Positions 14,301 to 26,300 of a stretch of DNA of 64,000 bases are shown here, piece by piece (position 1 is the first letter of the stretch; the number at the start of each line of letters is the position of its first letter). The notes under the pieces are model-generated. The model did not search any database. It saw only the letters and a program-made list of their open reading frames with translations, and was not told where the DNA came from. Source of the stretch: Flabesymbios commensalis (taxonomy: Eukaryota; Annelida; Polychaeta; Terebellida; Flabelligeridae); assembly GCA_964017125.1 (NCBI GenBank), contig OZ024914.1, positions 26,354,346 to 26,418,345 of the forward strand, in the 5' to 3' direction. The position numbers were made by a program, and so were the translations under genes.

Positions 14301-17300
14301 GAAAACAGTGGCAGCAACTGTTGCCCTGAGCTGGTTGATTCTACCAAACACCCTCCTTCCCATCCCCCCCCCCCCCCCCGCACCCTCCCCTTCCATGCAG
14401 CTCGATACTCCAATCGGAGGTGCTACTGGCGTACAATACCAATGTCAAATTTGTCTTAAAATAGTAAAATTGGGCACTGATGTTTGAAACACAACGCTGC
14501 AAAACACTGTAGGTCTGCTACTACATAATTAACTATCCCTGTACATGGCACATTTGCTTACTGACACTTGGACTGCATGTGTCGGTGTCTCAGGCAGTGG
14601 GACAACATTGATCAAGCAATGGTTGGTCGACGGCTCGTCACTGCCGGTACACATGCATAGCATAAACCAACATGTAAACAAACAACGATTGTTGATGAAA
14701 ATTTCCTGGAGATAGTGTGAAATCCAAAAAAAGGGGGTGATCAAATCAGCAGGGCTGCTATGTTGGGTACTGGTACATCACAAAAAAAAAATTGTCCTAT
14801 AAAATTATGCTGACCCTTTTTTCGTAACTGACATACCGTATGCTAAATGAAATATTTAACCACATTCCACTGTTTTCAATGAGCAAGAAAAACCCTGTGC
14901 TAGATCAAAATCTGAGCTATAGTAAATTATAAAAATGTTCAAAAGTTTTGACCTCAACAACAGCTAATGTTGCAAACTGCCCCAGGGATACAGAGTACAA
15001 AAAATCAACCAGACACTTGAATTTTTTGAAGCAGCTGAAGAAAACTACAGAAATTGTTTTATAATCATGTTTACATGAACTGTTTTACTGGAATAAATCA
15101 AATCAAATCAAATCATGGATGATTTTGAGAGTTTTAGTTTTTAGATACCGAGATTAGGGCACCCAGTGAGTGCCCCGCAATACAGTAATGTTCAGTACTG
15201 AGTAGCAAATATATTACCAAATATAGGCCTATTCACATAACAACTAGGGACCTTAGAGAACATGTATGTGCAATATGACTGTCATCGGCCCAGTACTTTT
15301 CGAGATCTGCTCCGGAAACGAAGTGCGCGTCAAAACGTCTAAATAGGTCATAGTTCTGAACCAGAAGTAGGTCAAAGTTCAAATACCCCAAAAGGCACAA
15401 CTAGACCCCCTAGGGGTGTTGTGTGTAAAATTTGAAGACAATCGAACAAGTACTTTCAGAGATATGCTCCGGAAACGAATTGTTTACGGACGGCCCAACG
15501 GCCCATTGGCCCAACGGCCCAACGGCCCAACGGCCCAACGCCGTCACATCATCATTTTCTCCTCTGCAACCTTGCGTATTGAATTCAGATTAAAAATATT
15601 TTAACCCGTCCATTAGCCACCTGGAAGTAACCCACATACCAAAAATTGTTATCCTAGCTTATTTTCTCACAAAGTTATAGGCAAAAGAAGAGGCCAAAAA
15701 AAAACGGAGGTAGAATCCATAGCTCCCTTCGCTCACCTACGGTGACGGCGGGAGCTAATAAGAAATTTGTGCATAGGCTCTGGCCTGACTTAATCTCTTT
15801 GAAAGAAAAAAAATTGATGCATTTTCATCCTTATGCCCCTCTGTGCTTGGCTGAATCAGTACGTATTTGGGTCAGGTTGAAAAAAAGGTTGTGCTACAAT
15901 GTGTTACAAGATTCATTTTTATCTTGAATAACGTTGAATTGAAAGTCAACCATAATTTTCACCAATGCATATTTGTTTTTTCTAATAATTACAAAATATT
16001 CAGCGAACACAACTGATAACTCACATTCCTTGGTGATTTTTTCATTTTTAAATATAATTATTTTCAAGTTGGTCAATATAGATTTATAGTTATACATGTT
16101 GCTGTAGCGTCGAAGGCCTGCCTTGTTAGCGCTACCCAGCTATGTATAGGCCTAGGGCTTTGATCCTGACTGCTATCATAAAACACCCCCCATTTTTTAT
16201 GCTATGAATTGACTAACTCAAAAACTATTTAACCAGTCAAGACAAAATAAAAGGCATTGCCATCACTGCATCAGGGGTACAGTGACAAGACACATCTTTT
16301 GAGCTTATTTGTGACTTGATCTAAGTGCTAACACTAGCCTGACTAGGCCTAGTAACAGTAACATAGTCATAGTGGGGCGGCCAAAAGGTCGGTATCACAG
16401 ACTAGATAATGTGTGTTTTTGGCTGTTTTGTCTAGAATCCCTGGCATTCCATATTTTGTTACATCGCTAATTTCTGTGCATGTTTACTAAACAACATCTT
16501 ACTGATCTGAATTTAAAGTTTGGGACAAACAAATTTCTTTGGACAAAGGTTAATATTTTGCGTCATAATTTAAGCCCTCATGCCTAGCGCCCATGCACCT
16601 CTAATTGTTATGTGATTTCTAAACAAAGAATTTATTTGGTAAGAGACCACAAAATTGCCATCATTTTGGTATATGTCAGGCCATCCTAAAAAAATTGTTT
16701 GTTTCTGATCGCATGGGTGAAAATAGGGGTAACAGATACTGCATGGCGGATTGGCCTATCGTGTAGTAAAAGAAAACATTTTCGCCCGCACATGTCCAAA
16801 TCTGTGCATGAACAATGTTTTTATTGCAGTTGAATACAAAGTTTTTATTGCAGTCAAAGTTTTGATCACGCATTGGGTCTCTAGAATCCTAGGCCTAGCC
16901 TGCTTCCGTTGAAAAACAAAGATTGTGTTCTCCGTTTCTCAATTTATTGCCAAAAAACAATGTGTCTTGTACGACATAGAATTATTCAATAAAAATTTTT
17001 TTTTTTAAAATTTGCCGCAATCCCTCATGGAATTTTTGGCAGTCTAAAATAAAACTGGCCTTATGGAATTTTTGACAGTCTAAAAAAAAACTTTTTCCAA
17101 CCTACCTCATGGAATTTTTCAGACCATGAAATCGGAAACAAGGATATTTTTTAGGATGGCCTCAAATGGGACAATAGACCACATATTGGCTATTTGACGA
17201 TGAAATACATGAAAAAAGGCGTATAAAAAACAGAAAAAGGCAAAAAATGCTAAATTCGCATTTTAGGATGAACTGTAACTTTTTTCTTAACTTTAATCAC

Positions 17301-20300
17301 TTTCCAAAAATTTAGCCAATTTATACCTCCAAATCTTGTGATTGAATGTGCCAAATTTCTTAAGCAGTGTTAAATGTACGATTAATATTATTAATCGTAC
17401 ATAACTCAATAAATGATCACTATTTTATTATTATTAATAATAATAATAAAATAGTGATCATTTATTGAGTTAAAAAAATCAGCAGGGCTGCTATATGATG
17501 AAAGTATCTATATGACTTCCTTTGATCCTGACTGCTACCCAGCAGGCACAGCCACGTGGAATACAGGTGGAATATGAGTGATTGTGCCACGTGGAATACA
17601 AGTGGAAAACAGGTTGAATGCACAAACACGTGTTTATATCACGTGTTTTCAATGTGTTAATGCCACCGATAATACATGTGAATAAACTACGTGTTTTCCA
17701 TTTCGACACAGTGTTATTTTTTATGTTTTTTTTTTAATTTGACAAATTTGAACCCTGGAATGGTATTTATCCATTTTATCAACATATAATTTTTTTATTT
17801 TATGGTAATTGAAGGGTCAATATCACATAAAAAAATTAAATTGATGTCAGAAATTCAAACATTGAGCCTTTTTGAGCACTTCAAAGTAACAGTGGCTATT
17901 TTGCCACCCCATACCGGGGCAGTTTTGCCACCCCTTCAAAATGGCCACCAGAGCCTCGTTTTCGGTCCGATATGAATACAGACTTGGCCAGATTTTTAGG
18001 ACTGAACACGTCTGACCATGTTCTGGCAATGGTGCCAATTTACCAAACATGTTTTAAACATTTTTGCCCATGTCTCCATAAGGTTTTAAACATGTTTGTA
18101 ACATATCTAAAAACATGATATGATATGTTTAAGATATGTTCTACCATGTTTTGACTATTGTTATATTTCAGCAGGGTATCCACGTGGACTGGTACACCAT
18201 TAACTGATTAATCCATGTGAAACAATTCACATGGAATACACCTGAAAATGTACACCAAAAATCCACATGAGAAATGCAACGTGGACTACACATGAAAGAA
18301 CAAGACTACATAAGTCCAGGAGCTCCGGCGCCGAATTAGAATTTGATTTGGGCAATTTTGTGTAGGGTTATTAATGTAGTCCTAGGCTAGGTCAAAAATC
18401 AAGATGCAAGATAACTAGGTCTAAGAGACTCAGTCTTAGAAGAGGTAGATAAGAACTAGACAGTCTGTCAGAGATTGCAAACCTCCATTGAAATTAATGA
18501 TCCTAATCAGTATCTCGGTAATGGTCTACCTATCTAGCACGGTTTACCCGATATCAGGCCAATCGACGTAAATAATGGATGATTTACGGTCATTTTGAAT
18601 TCGATAGAGACTCACTAGTTTAAAAATTTCAGGGTGCATCGTCCCCCGAAACCTCACATTTTGTTTTATAGTAATGGACTAGCATCTAACACAATATTGG
18701 GCATGTGAAAGTAAATAATGGCCGATAGGCAGGCAGCTATTTTGGGTTTGATGGAGTCCAAATTTTTCAAGATGCGTCCTCTCCTGAAATTTCACATTTT
18801 ATTTTATAGAGATGGTCTAGCCATCTAGCACGGTTTAAAATACCAAATAACGGCCATGTGAAAGTCAAAAATGGCCTAAAGGCAGCCATTTTGAATTTGA
18901 TCAAGTTGAAATTTTTCAAGATGCATCCTCTCCTGAAATCTCACATTTTGTTTTATAGTAATGGTCTGGCAATCTAGTACGGTTTACTAAATAACGGCAA
19001 TGTGAAAGTGAATAATGGCCGATAGGCGGCCATTTTAAAATTGAACGCGGTAAATTTTTTCAAGATGCATCCTCTCCTGAAATCTCACATTTTGTTTTAT
19101 AGTAATGGTCTAGCTATCTAACACGGTTTACCAAATATCAGCAATGTGAAAGTAAAGAGTGGCCGATACGCGGCCATATTAAATTTGATTGAGTTGAAAG
19201 TTTTTAAAAGGCATCCTCTCCGGAAATGTCACATTTTGTTTTATAGTAATGGTCTAGCTATCTAGCACGGTTTACCTGATATCAGGCCTTTCGAGGTAAA
19301 TAATGCTGATTTTCGGCCATTTTGAATTCGTAAGTAAAAAAATTTCAGGGTGCATCCTCCCCTGATAACTCACATTTTGCTTTATAGTATTGGTCTAGCC
19401 ATCTAGCACGGTTTAACAAATATCGGCCATGTGAAAATGAATAATGGCCGAAAAGGCGGCCATTTTGAATTTGAATAAGTCAACATTTTTCAAGGTGCAT
19501 CCTCATCTGAAATCTCATATTTTGTTTTATAGTAATGGTCTAGCCATCTAGCACGGTTTACCAAAAAACGGCCATGTGAAAGTGAATAATGGCGGAAAGG
19601 CGGCCATTTTGAATTTGTTCAAGTCGAAATTTTTCAAGATGCATCCTCTCCTGAAATCTCACATTTTGTTTTATAGTAATGGTTTAGCTATCTAGCATGG
19701 TGTACCCAATATCAGGCCTGTCGAGGTGAATAATGGCCAATAGGCTTGATCAAGTTGCAATTTTTCAAAATGTATCCTCCCTTGAAACCTTACAATTTGT
19801 TTTATAGTAATGGTGTAGCTATCTTGAGCGGTTTTCATGATATATCGCAATATGAGGCCTGTCGAGGTAAATAATGGCCTATAGGCGGCCATTTTGAATT
19901 TTATCGACTTGAATTTTTTTAAGATGCATCCTCTCCTGAAAGCTTACAATTTGTTTTATAGTAATGGTGTAGCTATCTTGAGCGGTTTTCATGATATTCC
20001 GCAATATCAGGCCAGTCGAGGTGAATAATGGCCGATGGGCGACCATTCTGAAGTTTATCGATATGAAATTTTTCAAGATGCATCCTCTCCTGAAACCTTA
20101 CAATTTGTTTTATAGTAATGGTGTAGGGGAGAGTGGGGCATGTCCGCACACTGGGGTATATCCATATGTCTGAGTATAATAAAATGTAGTGCCACCTGGT
20201 GAATGAAATGGTTTTCATGAGATACATTGCGCATGAGATACTCTCATCCAAGTTGTTTGAATTGGATAGATATGACGTCTTGATTACTGGAAACAAAAAA

Positions 20301-23300
20301 TGATTTTAACGCCTGTAGAAGTTATTTTAATAACTTGTGGCGAAGGTTCTAGCTATTGCGCTTTTAAATGTACTGACAGACCAAGATTCCCACATATGCT
20401 AAGCAGTGCACAATTTTGGACCAGATTTACAGTGTGGCAGAAGGACTCTCTCTTGTAAAAATAAGAGAGTCCTATCCTACTTGGAAGAGTCCTGAGGGTC
20501 ATGCGCACAGCACAAACCATTTTTATATGATAATGGTTTCACACGTTTAATTTAGATTTTTTTTAATTGACAAATTATTTTGCTAACACTGTATGGGGAC
20601 AATATGAATCAGTGCAAATTAACTTTGCATTTTGATGATATCTGAGATCAGGCTCCCCATATTACAGTATATAGATTTTTACTAAAAGCTAGTGTGGTCA
20701 CAGGCCACACTGGTGTGAATAATCAGCGTGTCCCACACGTTCAAAACCACGGCAGGCCACGCGGACTCGCCTCAAAATTGTGCACTGTGCTAAGTGATGT
20801 ATATGATCAATGTGTGAAGTGAATATCGCCATTCATTGGTGCCATGTGCGATAAAGCAAGAATAATTGTCCAATACTGTATGGGGCATGTCCACCCAGGG
20901 CGAATATGCCCCAGTCCCAGTGTGGATATGCCCCCTCGTGTGGACATGCCCCATGACACAAACACTACTCAGTGATTAATTAAATTGGTTAGTATTTATT
21001 ATAAAATTATACAACTGTTATTATTAAATCAGGAATTCCTTTCCACCTTGACTGCAAGGTAAACATTTGTGCATATGTTGACAATCATCTAGATCTCAGT
21101 GTTTGTTCAATGTTGTGTCAGTATGATCAATCTTCCATCCGCCCCTCCCACGGTAGGCCCTACTGCCCCATGCATTGAATTAGTGTTGTTTCAATGTTGG
21201 TCCACCGTCTCTAAAGCTGGGCCGCATTGTAGCAAACCTTGTTCAATGTCTAATGTTTGCTGAACTATGTTTTGTAACTGGCCCGGGATGTATGATAGCT
21301 CAATCCTGGTTTAATACTGGCCCATCAGCAGGTCCTGAACAGTTTGGCCTGCTGGCCACTGACTACAGCAATCAATGCCAGTGGCCCGCCAGCAGTTCGT
21401 CATGGGCCGTTGGACAAACCTATCTGTTCCCCCACCAGCTGCATGGTGTATATCCCAGACAGCATGACTTCAGTGGTCCAACAGTGGCTATATAGGCGGC
21501 ACAAAGCCACTGGTGGACCACAAAGGGTGGCATTTGCAACTGATGGACTACCGATGATCCACCACTGTCAAACAATGTAGCTAGTGGGCCACCGACATCT
21601 ATGTGGTGGGCCACCAGTTGATGGGCCATCGGTGGCCCAGGTCCATTACGTTGCTGTTTGGGATGGTGGTGGATGGTATGGCGCACCACTGGCAGTGGTG
21701 GCTAGTCAGTGGGCCACCAGTGGCCTGTTCAAACAAACAACCAGAGGTCTAATGTTGGCTGTGTTGGCGGACCGCTGACTGTGTGCTATCTGGTTGTAGA
21801 AACCTATTAGGCTACAGTGTGTGTGTAGATCCTACCTATAGACTAGGGCCTGCACACTGATACATGTAAGTGATCACGCCCTGAACGCCTAAGACCTTCA
21901 AGTTAAAATTTAAACATTTTATTTTTAGCATCTCCCCCTCCCCTACTCTGCTCTAATATGATTTAAACAAATTTACCTTGGCTGGTTCTCTGTGTTGTTG
22001 TCTATACTTATATCTATTATACTGTTATTTTAGAAGATATTCTGTGTGTCATTTGTTTTTATTAAATCCAAGCCTTGTTGGGACATGTCCACCTCCCTCT
22101 GTGGGGCATATCCACACACCCCTTGTGGACATGCCCGATGTGCGGGGCATGTCCACATGCCAAGCTCTAATCATCATTTAGTGGGATGCGTTGAATCAAT
22201 GAAATTTATCAGAGGTTGGTCTAGATAATTAAAAAGGTATATTGTAAACCCATATTTACACAATAGTATTTAATGTTTATTATTAAAGCTGCATAACTGT
22301 TTTGCTTATTTTAATCAAAAGATCAATCCATGGAGAATGATGTTTTATTTTTTTATTTTACTGCTCCGGTTACTGAGTTATTAAGGATTTAAGTTTGTTG
22401 TTTTTTGATTTTGTTGCCCCACCAAAACAAAGACCTGATCACAGCGGAGTAAGACACATTGTCTGTATAACAAGGACATTAAAGTACCAAGTGGCAGATA
22501 ACGGTCATCATTTAAAAAAGAGTGGACGACTTTTAAAATTATTCTTATTTTTTAAGTGACCATAGATACATTTCACAGTACAAAGTGTATTGTCTCATGT
22601 CAGTTAGACATATCTAGAAGTTATTACTTTGTGTGATATGAGTGATATCTGCATATAATGTCATGTTTAATTTCGGTACCGGTATAGAGAATGTCACTCA
22701 ATTGAAAAAGAGGACCCTGTTTTAGTATGGTGCTTTTAAGTGTGGGCCAGCATCTGAGCCTTTGGCCCCCAATTAAGACGCTCTCCCCCGACCGTGGGAA
22801 ATTGCAGTCCAATTACACCAAATTCAGTGATCATGTAAATCATCTTTTTTTTGATACCTCACGGGCATTTATAGCGGCAATGCTATGAGTAAATTCAAAG
22901 TGAATTTTGAATGACAAGAGAAACACGATCTATAGTGACTAGATGCTATTTGAAAATATCAGACTATTTTATTTATTCGTTAGTCATCACATACAGTATA
23001 TAAATAGCGAAATGCGGTAAATAAAATAATTGTAAAAAAAACAGCCTTTACGGTACTAGTAGCTGAGTTCCTAGAAACAAGAGGCATTCAACCATTATTG
23101 GGTCAATGTTGTACCAGCGTCATAGAAGCTGGACCAACATTGAGCCATCAATGGGTCAGTGACTCGTGCCTGTCGAGTTATCATCTGGGGCTGACCTAGT
23201 CTTTGGACACCAACTGGTGGTTTGTGGAGTTTGGCATCGCAGCCAACACGAGGCATTGGTCCGATGTCAAACTAATTCAGGGCCATCGTCTACGGCTCTG

Positions 23301-26300
23301 GCCCAGCGTTAGACCAATGCGGCTCAACGTCTCGTGTTTGTTATTAAGGGGTATGATGTTGGTCTAATGTAACATTATATTGGCCCAAAATTACTCACTA
23401 TTAGTATTACATACATACTGTACACAGACGGACCGATTTACCACACCATATAACTTGATGGTGTATCGCGTAGTGATCTAATCCAGCTACATTTACATCA
23501 ATTTTGTCCATTTATAAAGCCTTTAAAAATATATGAATGATTGTGTTGAACATTTTAGGTTATTTCAGTCGAAATAAGCAAAACAATTATGCAGCTTTAA
23601 TAATCCACCTGATATTAAAAAATCATGTTAGGTGTGCGGACATGCCCCACTCTCCCCTAGCTATCTTGAGCGGTTTTCATGATATTCCGCAAAATATTTC
23701 AGTCGGATTTACCGATGTTATAAATTAGGTCAAAGTGCTGGGTCAACTTTAAGGTCAAGGTCCAAAAACCTGAAAAGGCACAGCTAGGGATCTTAGAGAA
23801 CATGTATGTGCAATATGACTGTAATCGACCCAGTACTTTTCGAGATCTGCTCCGAAAACGAAGTGTCTGTCAAAACGTCTAAAAAGGTCATAGTTCTGAA
23901 CCAAAAGTAGGTCAAAGTTCATATACCCCAAAAGGCACAACTAGACTTTCAGAGATATGCTCCGGTAACATCATCATTTTCTCCTCTGCGACCTTGAATA
24001 ATGAATTTCGATTAAAAATATTTCAACCTGTCTATTATCCACCTGGAAGTAACCCACATACCAAAAATTGTTATCCTAGCTTATTTTCTTGCAAAGCTAT
24101 AGGCAAAAGAAGAGGGGAAAAAAAGAACGGAGGTAGAATCCGTAGCTCCCTCCGTCTCACCTACGGTGACGGCGGGAGCTAAAAAAAGCTCAAATTTCAC
24201 TTAATTGATATCCACCAGATATATACACCAGATAGGTACACCAATAATTCATATAAAAAATACACATGGAAAACATGTTAAACAAAAAAGGGTGGCAATC
24301 TTCTCATGATATTCATCTGATATCCACGTAAACGGGAACACCATGTACACCATTAATCCACGTAAAACAATTCACGTGGAATACACCTAAACACCAATAA
24401 TCCACATGAGAAATGCAACGTGGATTACCTGATTACACGTGAAAAAAAATAAGGCTCAAACTTCTCTTGATATCCACGTGTAAATCAACACCAATAATAC
24501 ACATAAATAAATCAATGCAGAATACACCTGGATTTTTATTGGAACAGGTGTCCACCAATTTTACACCTCAATTACACGTGGATTCCATGTGGTGTGCCTG
24601 CTAGGTAGGCTATCAAAGACTAGGCCTGAAAGTTACCTAAAAACACCCCCCATTTTACTCTAATCTATAAAATTGGCGATAACTTAAAAACGATATACCC
24701 AATCAAGACGAAATAAAAAACATTGTCATCAAGGAACAAGATGCATCTTTTGAGCTTATTTGTGACTTGATCAGATAACTTTCAAAATTTCGTTGGCCTA
24801 GACCTACAACTACATTTATAGTCTGTCCAACGGTGGAGGAAGGTCCAAAATGAAAGTTAGCTTTTCGGTATCCAGCCAGTCAATTCTCAAGGGATTGTCA
24901 CGTAATTTTGTATCCATTTTTATCTAGTCATTTGGCAGCAGACCTCAAAATTTTGCGAAATTCCATTGAGTATTTTAAAAGTAAGACCATTTGACATGTA
25001 ACAAAATTCTGAGAATAAACCGGAATGGAAGTTAACATGGTTAATGGGTTTATACATGTTATAAAGGAGCGTCATAAATAGACATTTATTCAAATAGTCT
25101 AACTTTTGAACTAACGTTAGACCTATACAATATTTTTTTACGAAATTTTTAGGATCGATGCCAAATGACTAGAAAATAGGGTTTACATGAAAATCGATTG
25201 ATAATTGACTGACTGGATACGAAAAACTAGCTTTCATTTTGGACCATCCTCCACCGTCAGACAGACTGTAACATGATAGGGGGTCTAGGGCCTACTGTCA
25301 TACTCTCAGACTCGGACTCATAGACATAGATAGGCACTTTTGTAAACATGAAACTGGGGTCTAAAAAAGGGAATTTATGACGTCGTTTTTTTGGTCGTTT
25401 TTTGTATATATGTAGAAAAAGGGTATAAATGTTATGGTCTCTGAAGGCATAAAAATGTGTTCTATTTATTTGAAAAAATAACTTTTATGATGGTTTAAAC
25501 TTAGAACTGGGGTATGGAAGAAAAGTAATGAGGAAACCTGTATTATCACCCGATGTACAGATTTCTGAAAATTTGCTTGTACTTCTATAACTAAATATTT
25601 TGTCCTGGGACCTGGTACAATAAAATAACCTATTGGTACAATTAAAGTATATATTTTCAAACATGTCTGTAAAATTTTATAAGAATCAAAGGGGTAGCAG
25701 ATATTTTTTTAGAGGCCACAAAAAATTGGCGTAAAGTGAAATTTATCATTTTTTTTACATTTGACCTTGACCTTCCACTGACCTTATATTTAATTATATT
25801 TTCAAATATAATTTCTTCTCCTCCAGACAAACTAATTTTGGAAGAGCCAGGTGTCTTTTGACAGACCAATAGATTTCAAGAACTTTTCTGATTTGAGCGT
25901 TTAAATTCTAAAAGTACTTTATCTCTCTCTTTTATCAGCTCTAAAATTTCATGTGTTATCTATGGCTCTGATCGTTGCTTTAAACAGACTTTCTTCACTG
26001 GAGCCACCTTATCAATGACACCCGCAAAGAGCGCATGGAAAGCAGACCAGGCCTTACCAACGTCGTCACAATTCAAGACTTGAAACCAGTTTATTTCTTT
26101 GAGTTGCTCTATTATTTTTTCTTTTGTATATTTTTTTAAAGACCGTATAGTACTTGTTTTGTGCTTATTAAAAATACTTCTGCTAACTTTACGAGTGCAG
26201 TATGTCATGAAATGGTCACTTATACCTATCAAATCAATGCAGCTTGAACTGCTATCAGTAACTCTGGTGGGAGAGTCAATAAGTTGGAACCAATTACCAT

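Larger units (their letters stand above)
20126..23657. mobile_element. 3.5 kb TIR transposon with TA target duplication
   Basis: The ends are perfect 26-bp inverted repeats beginning GGGGAGAGTGGGGCATGTCC. TA flanks both sides (20124-20125, 23658-23659). The uninterrupted satellite unit at about 19811 reads ATGGTGTAGCTATCTTGAGC, which is exactly the left flank joined to the right flank sharing one TA, so the borders are certain. Inside, GGGGCATGTCCAC-like words recur on both strands (about 20880-20955 and 22080-22160). Palindromic GTTGGGCCAG elements and GGTGGCCCACCA-type short palindromes fill 21170-21780 and 23086-23341. No transposase is visible, so it is non-autonomous. TA duplication fits Tc1/mariner-like elements, but the family is not proven. 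Confidence 0.88.
17535..24608. mobile_element. 7 kb composite block with CTACCCAGCAGGCACA-type ends
   Basis: The left end CTACCCAGCAGGCACA is followed by CCACGTGGAATACAGGTGG. The right end carries the inverse, GTGTGCCTGCTAGGTAG preceded by ACACGTGGATTCCATGTGG. Near both ends CACGTGGAATACACCTG-like words repeat, and 18175-18305 matches 24320-24445 directly (CACATGAGAAATGCAACGTG). The flanks resemble a second locus at about 16158-16330, suggesting the empty site GACTGCTATCA. Inside lie a satellite array, a TA-flanked transposon and a dispersed repeat, so the block is probably a small end-bearing element enlarged by later insertions. Exact borders and target duplication (GCTA possible) are uncertain. 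Confidence 0.5.

Noticed and set aside
21253-21778. Several overlapping 64-89 codon frames on both strands
   Set aside because: All fall in the GGCCCACCA palindrome cluster, which is open in many frames because of its GC-rich repetition.
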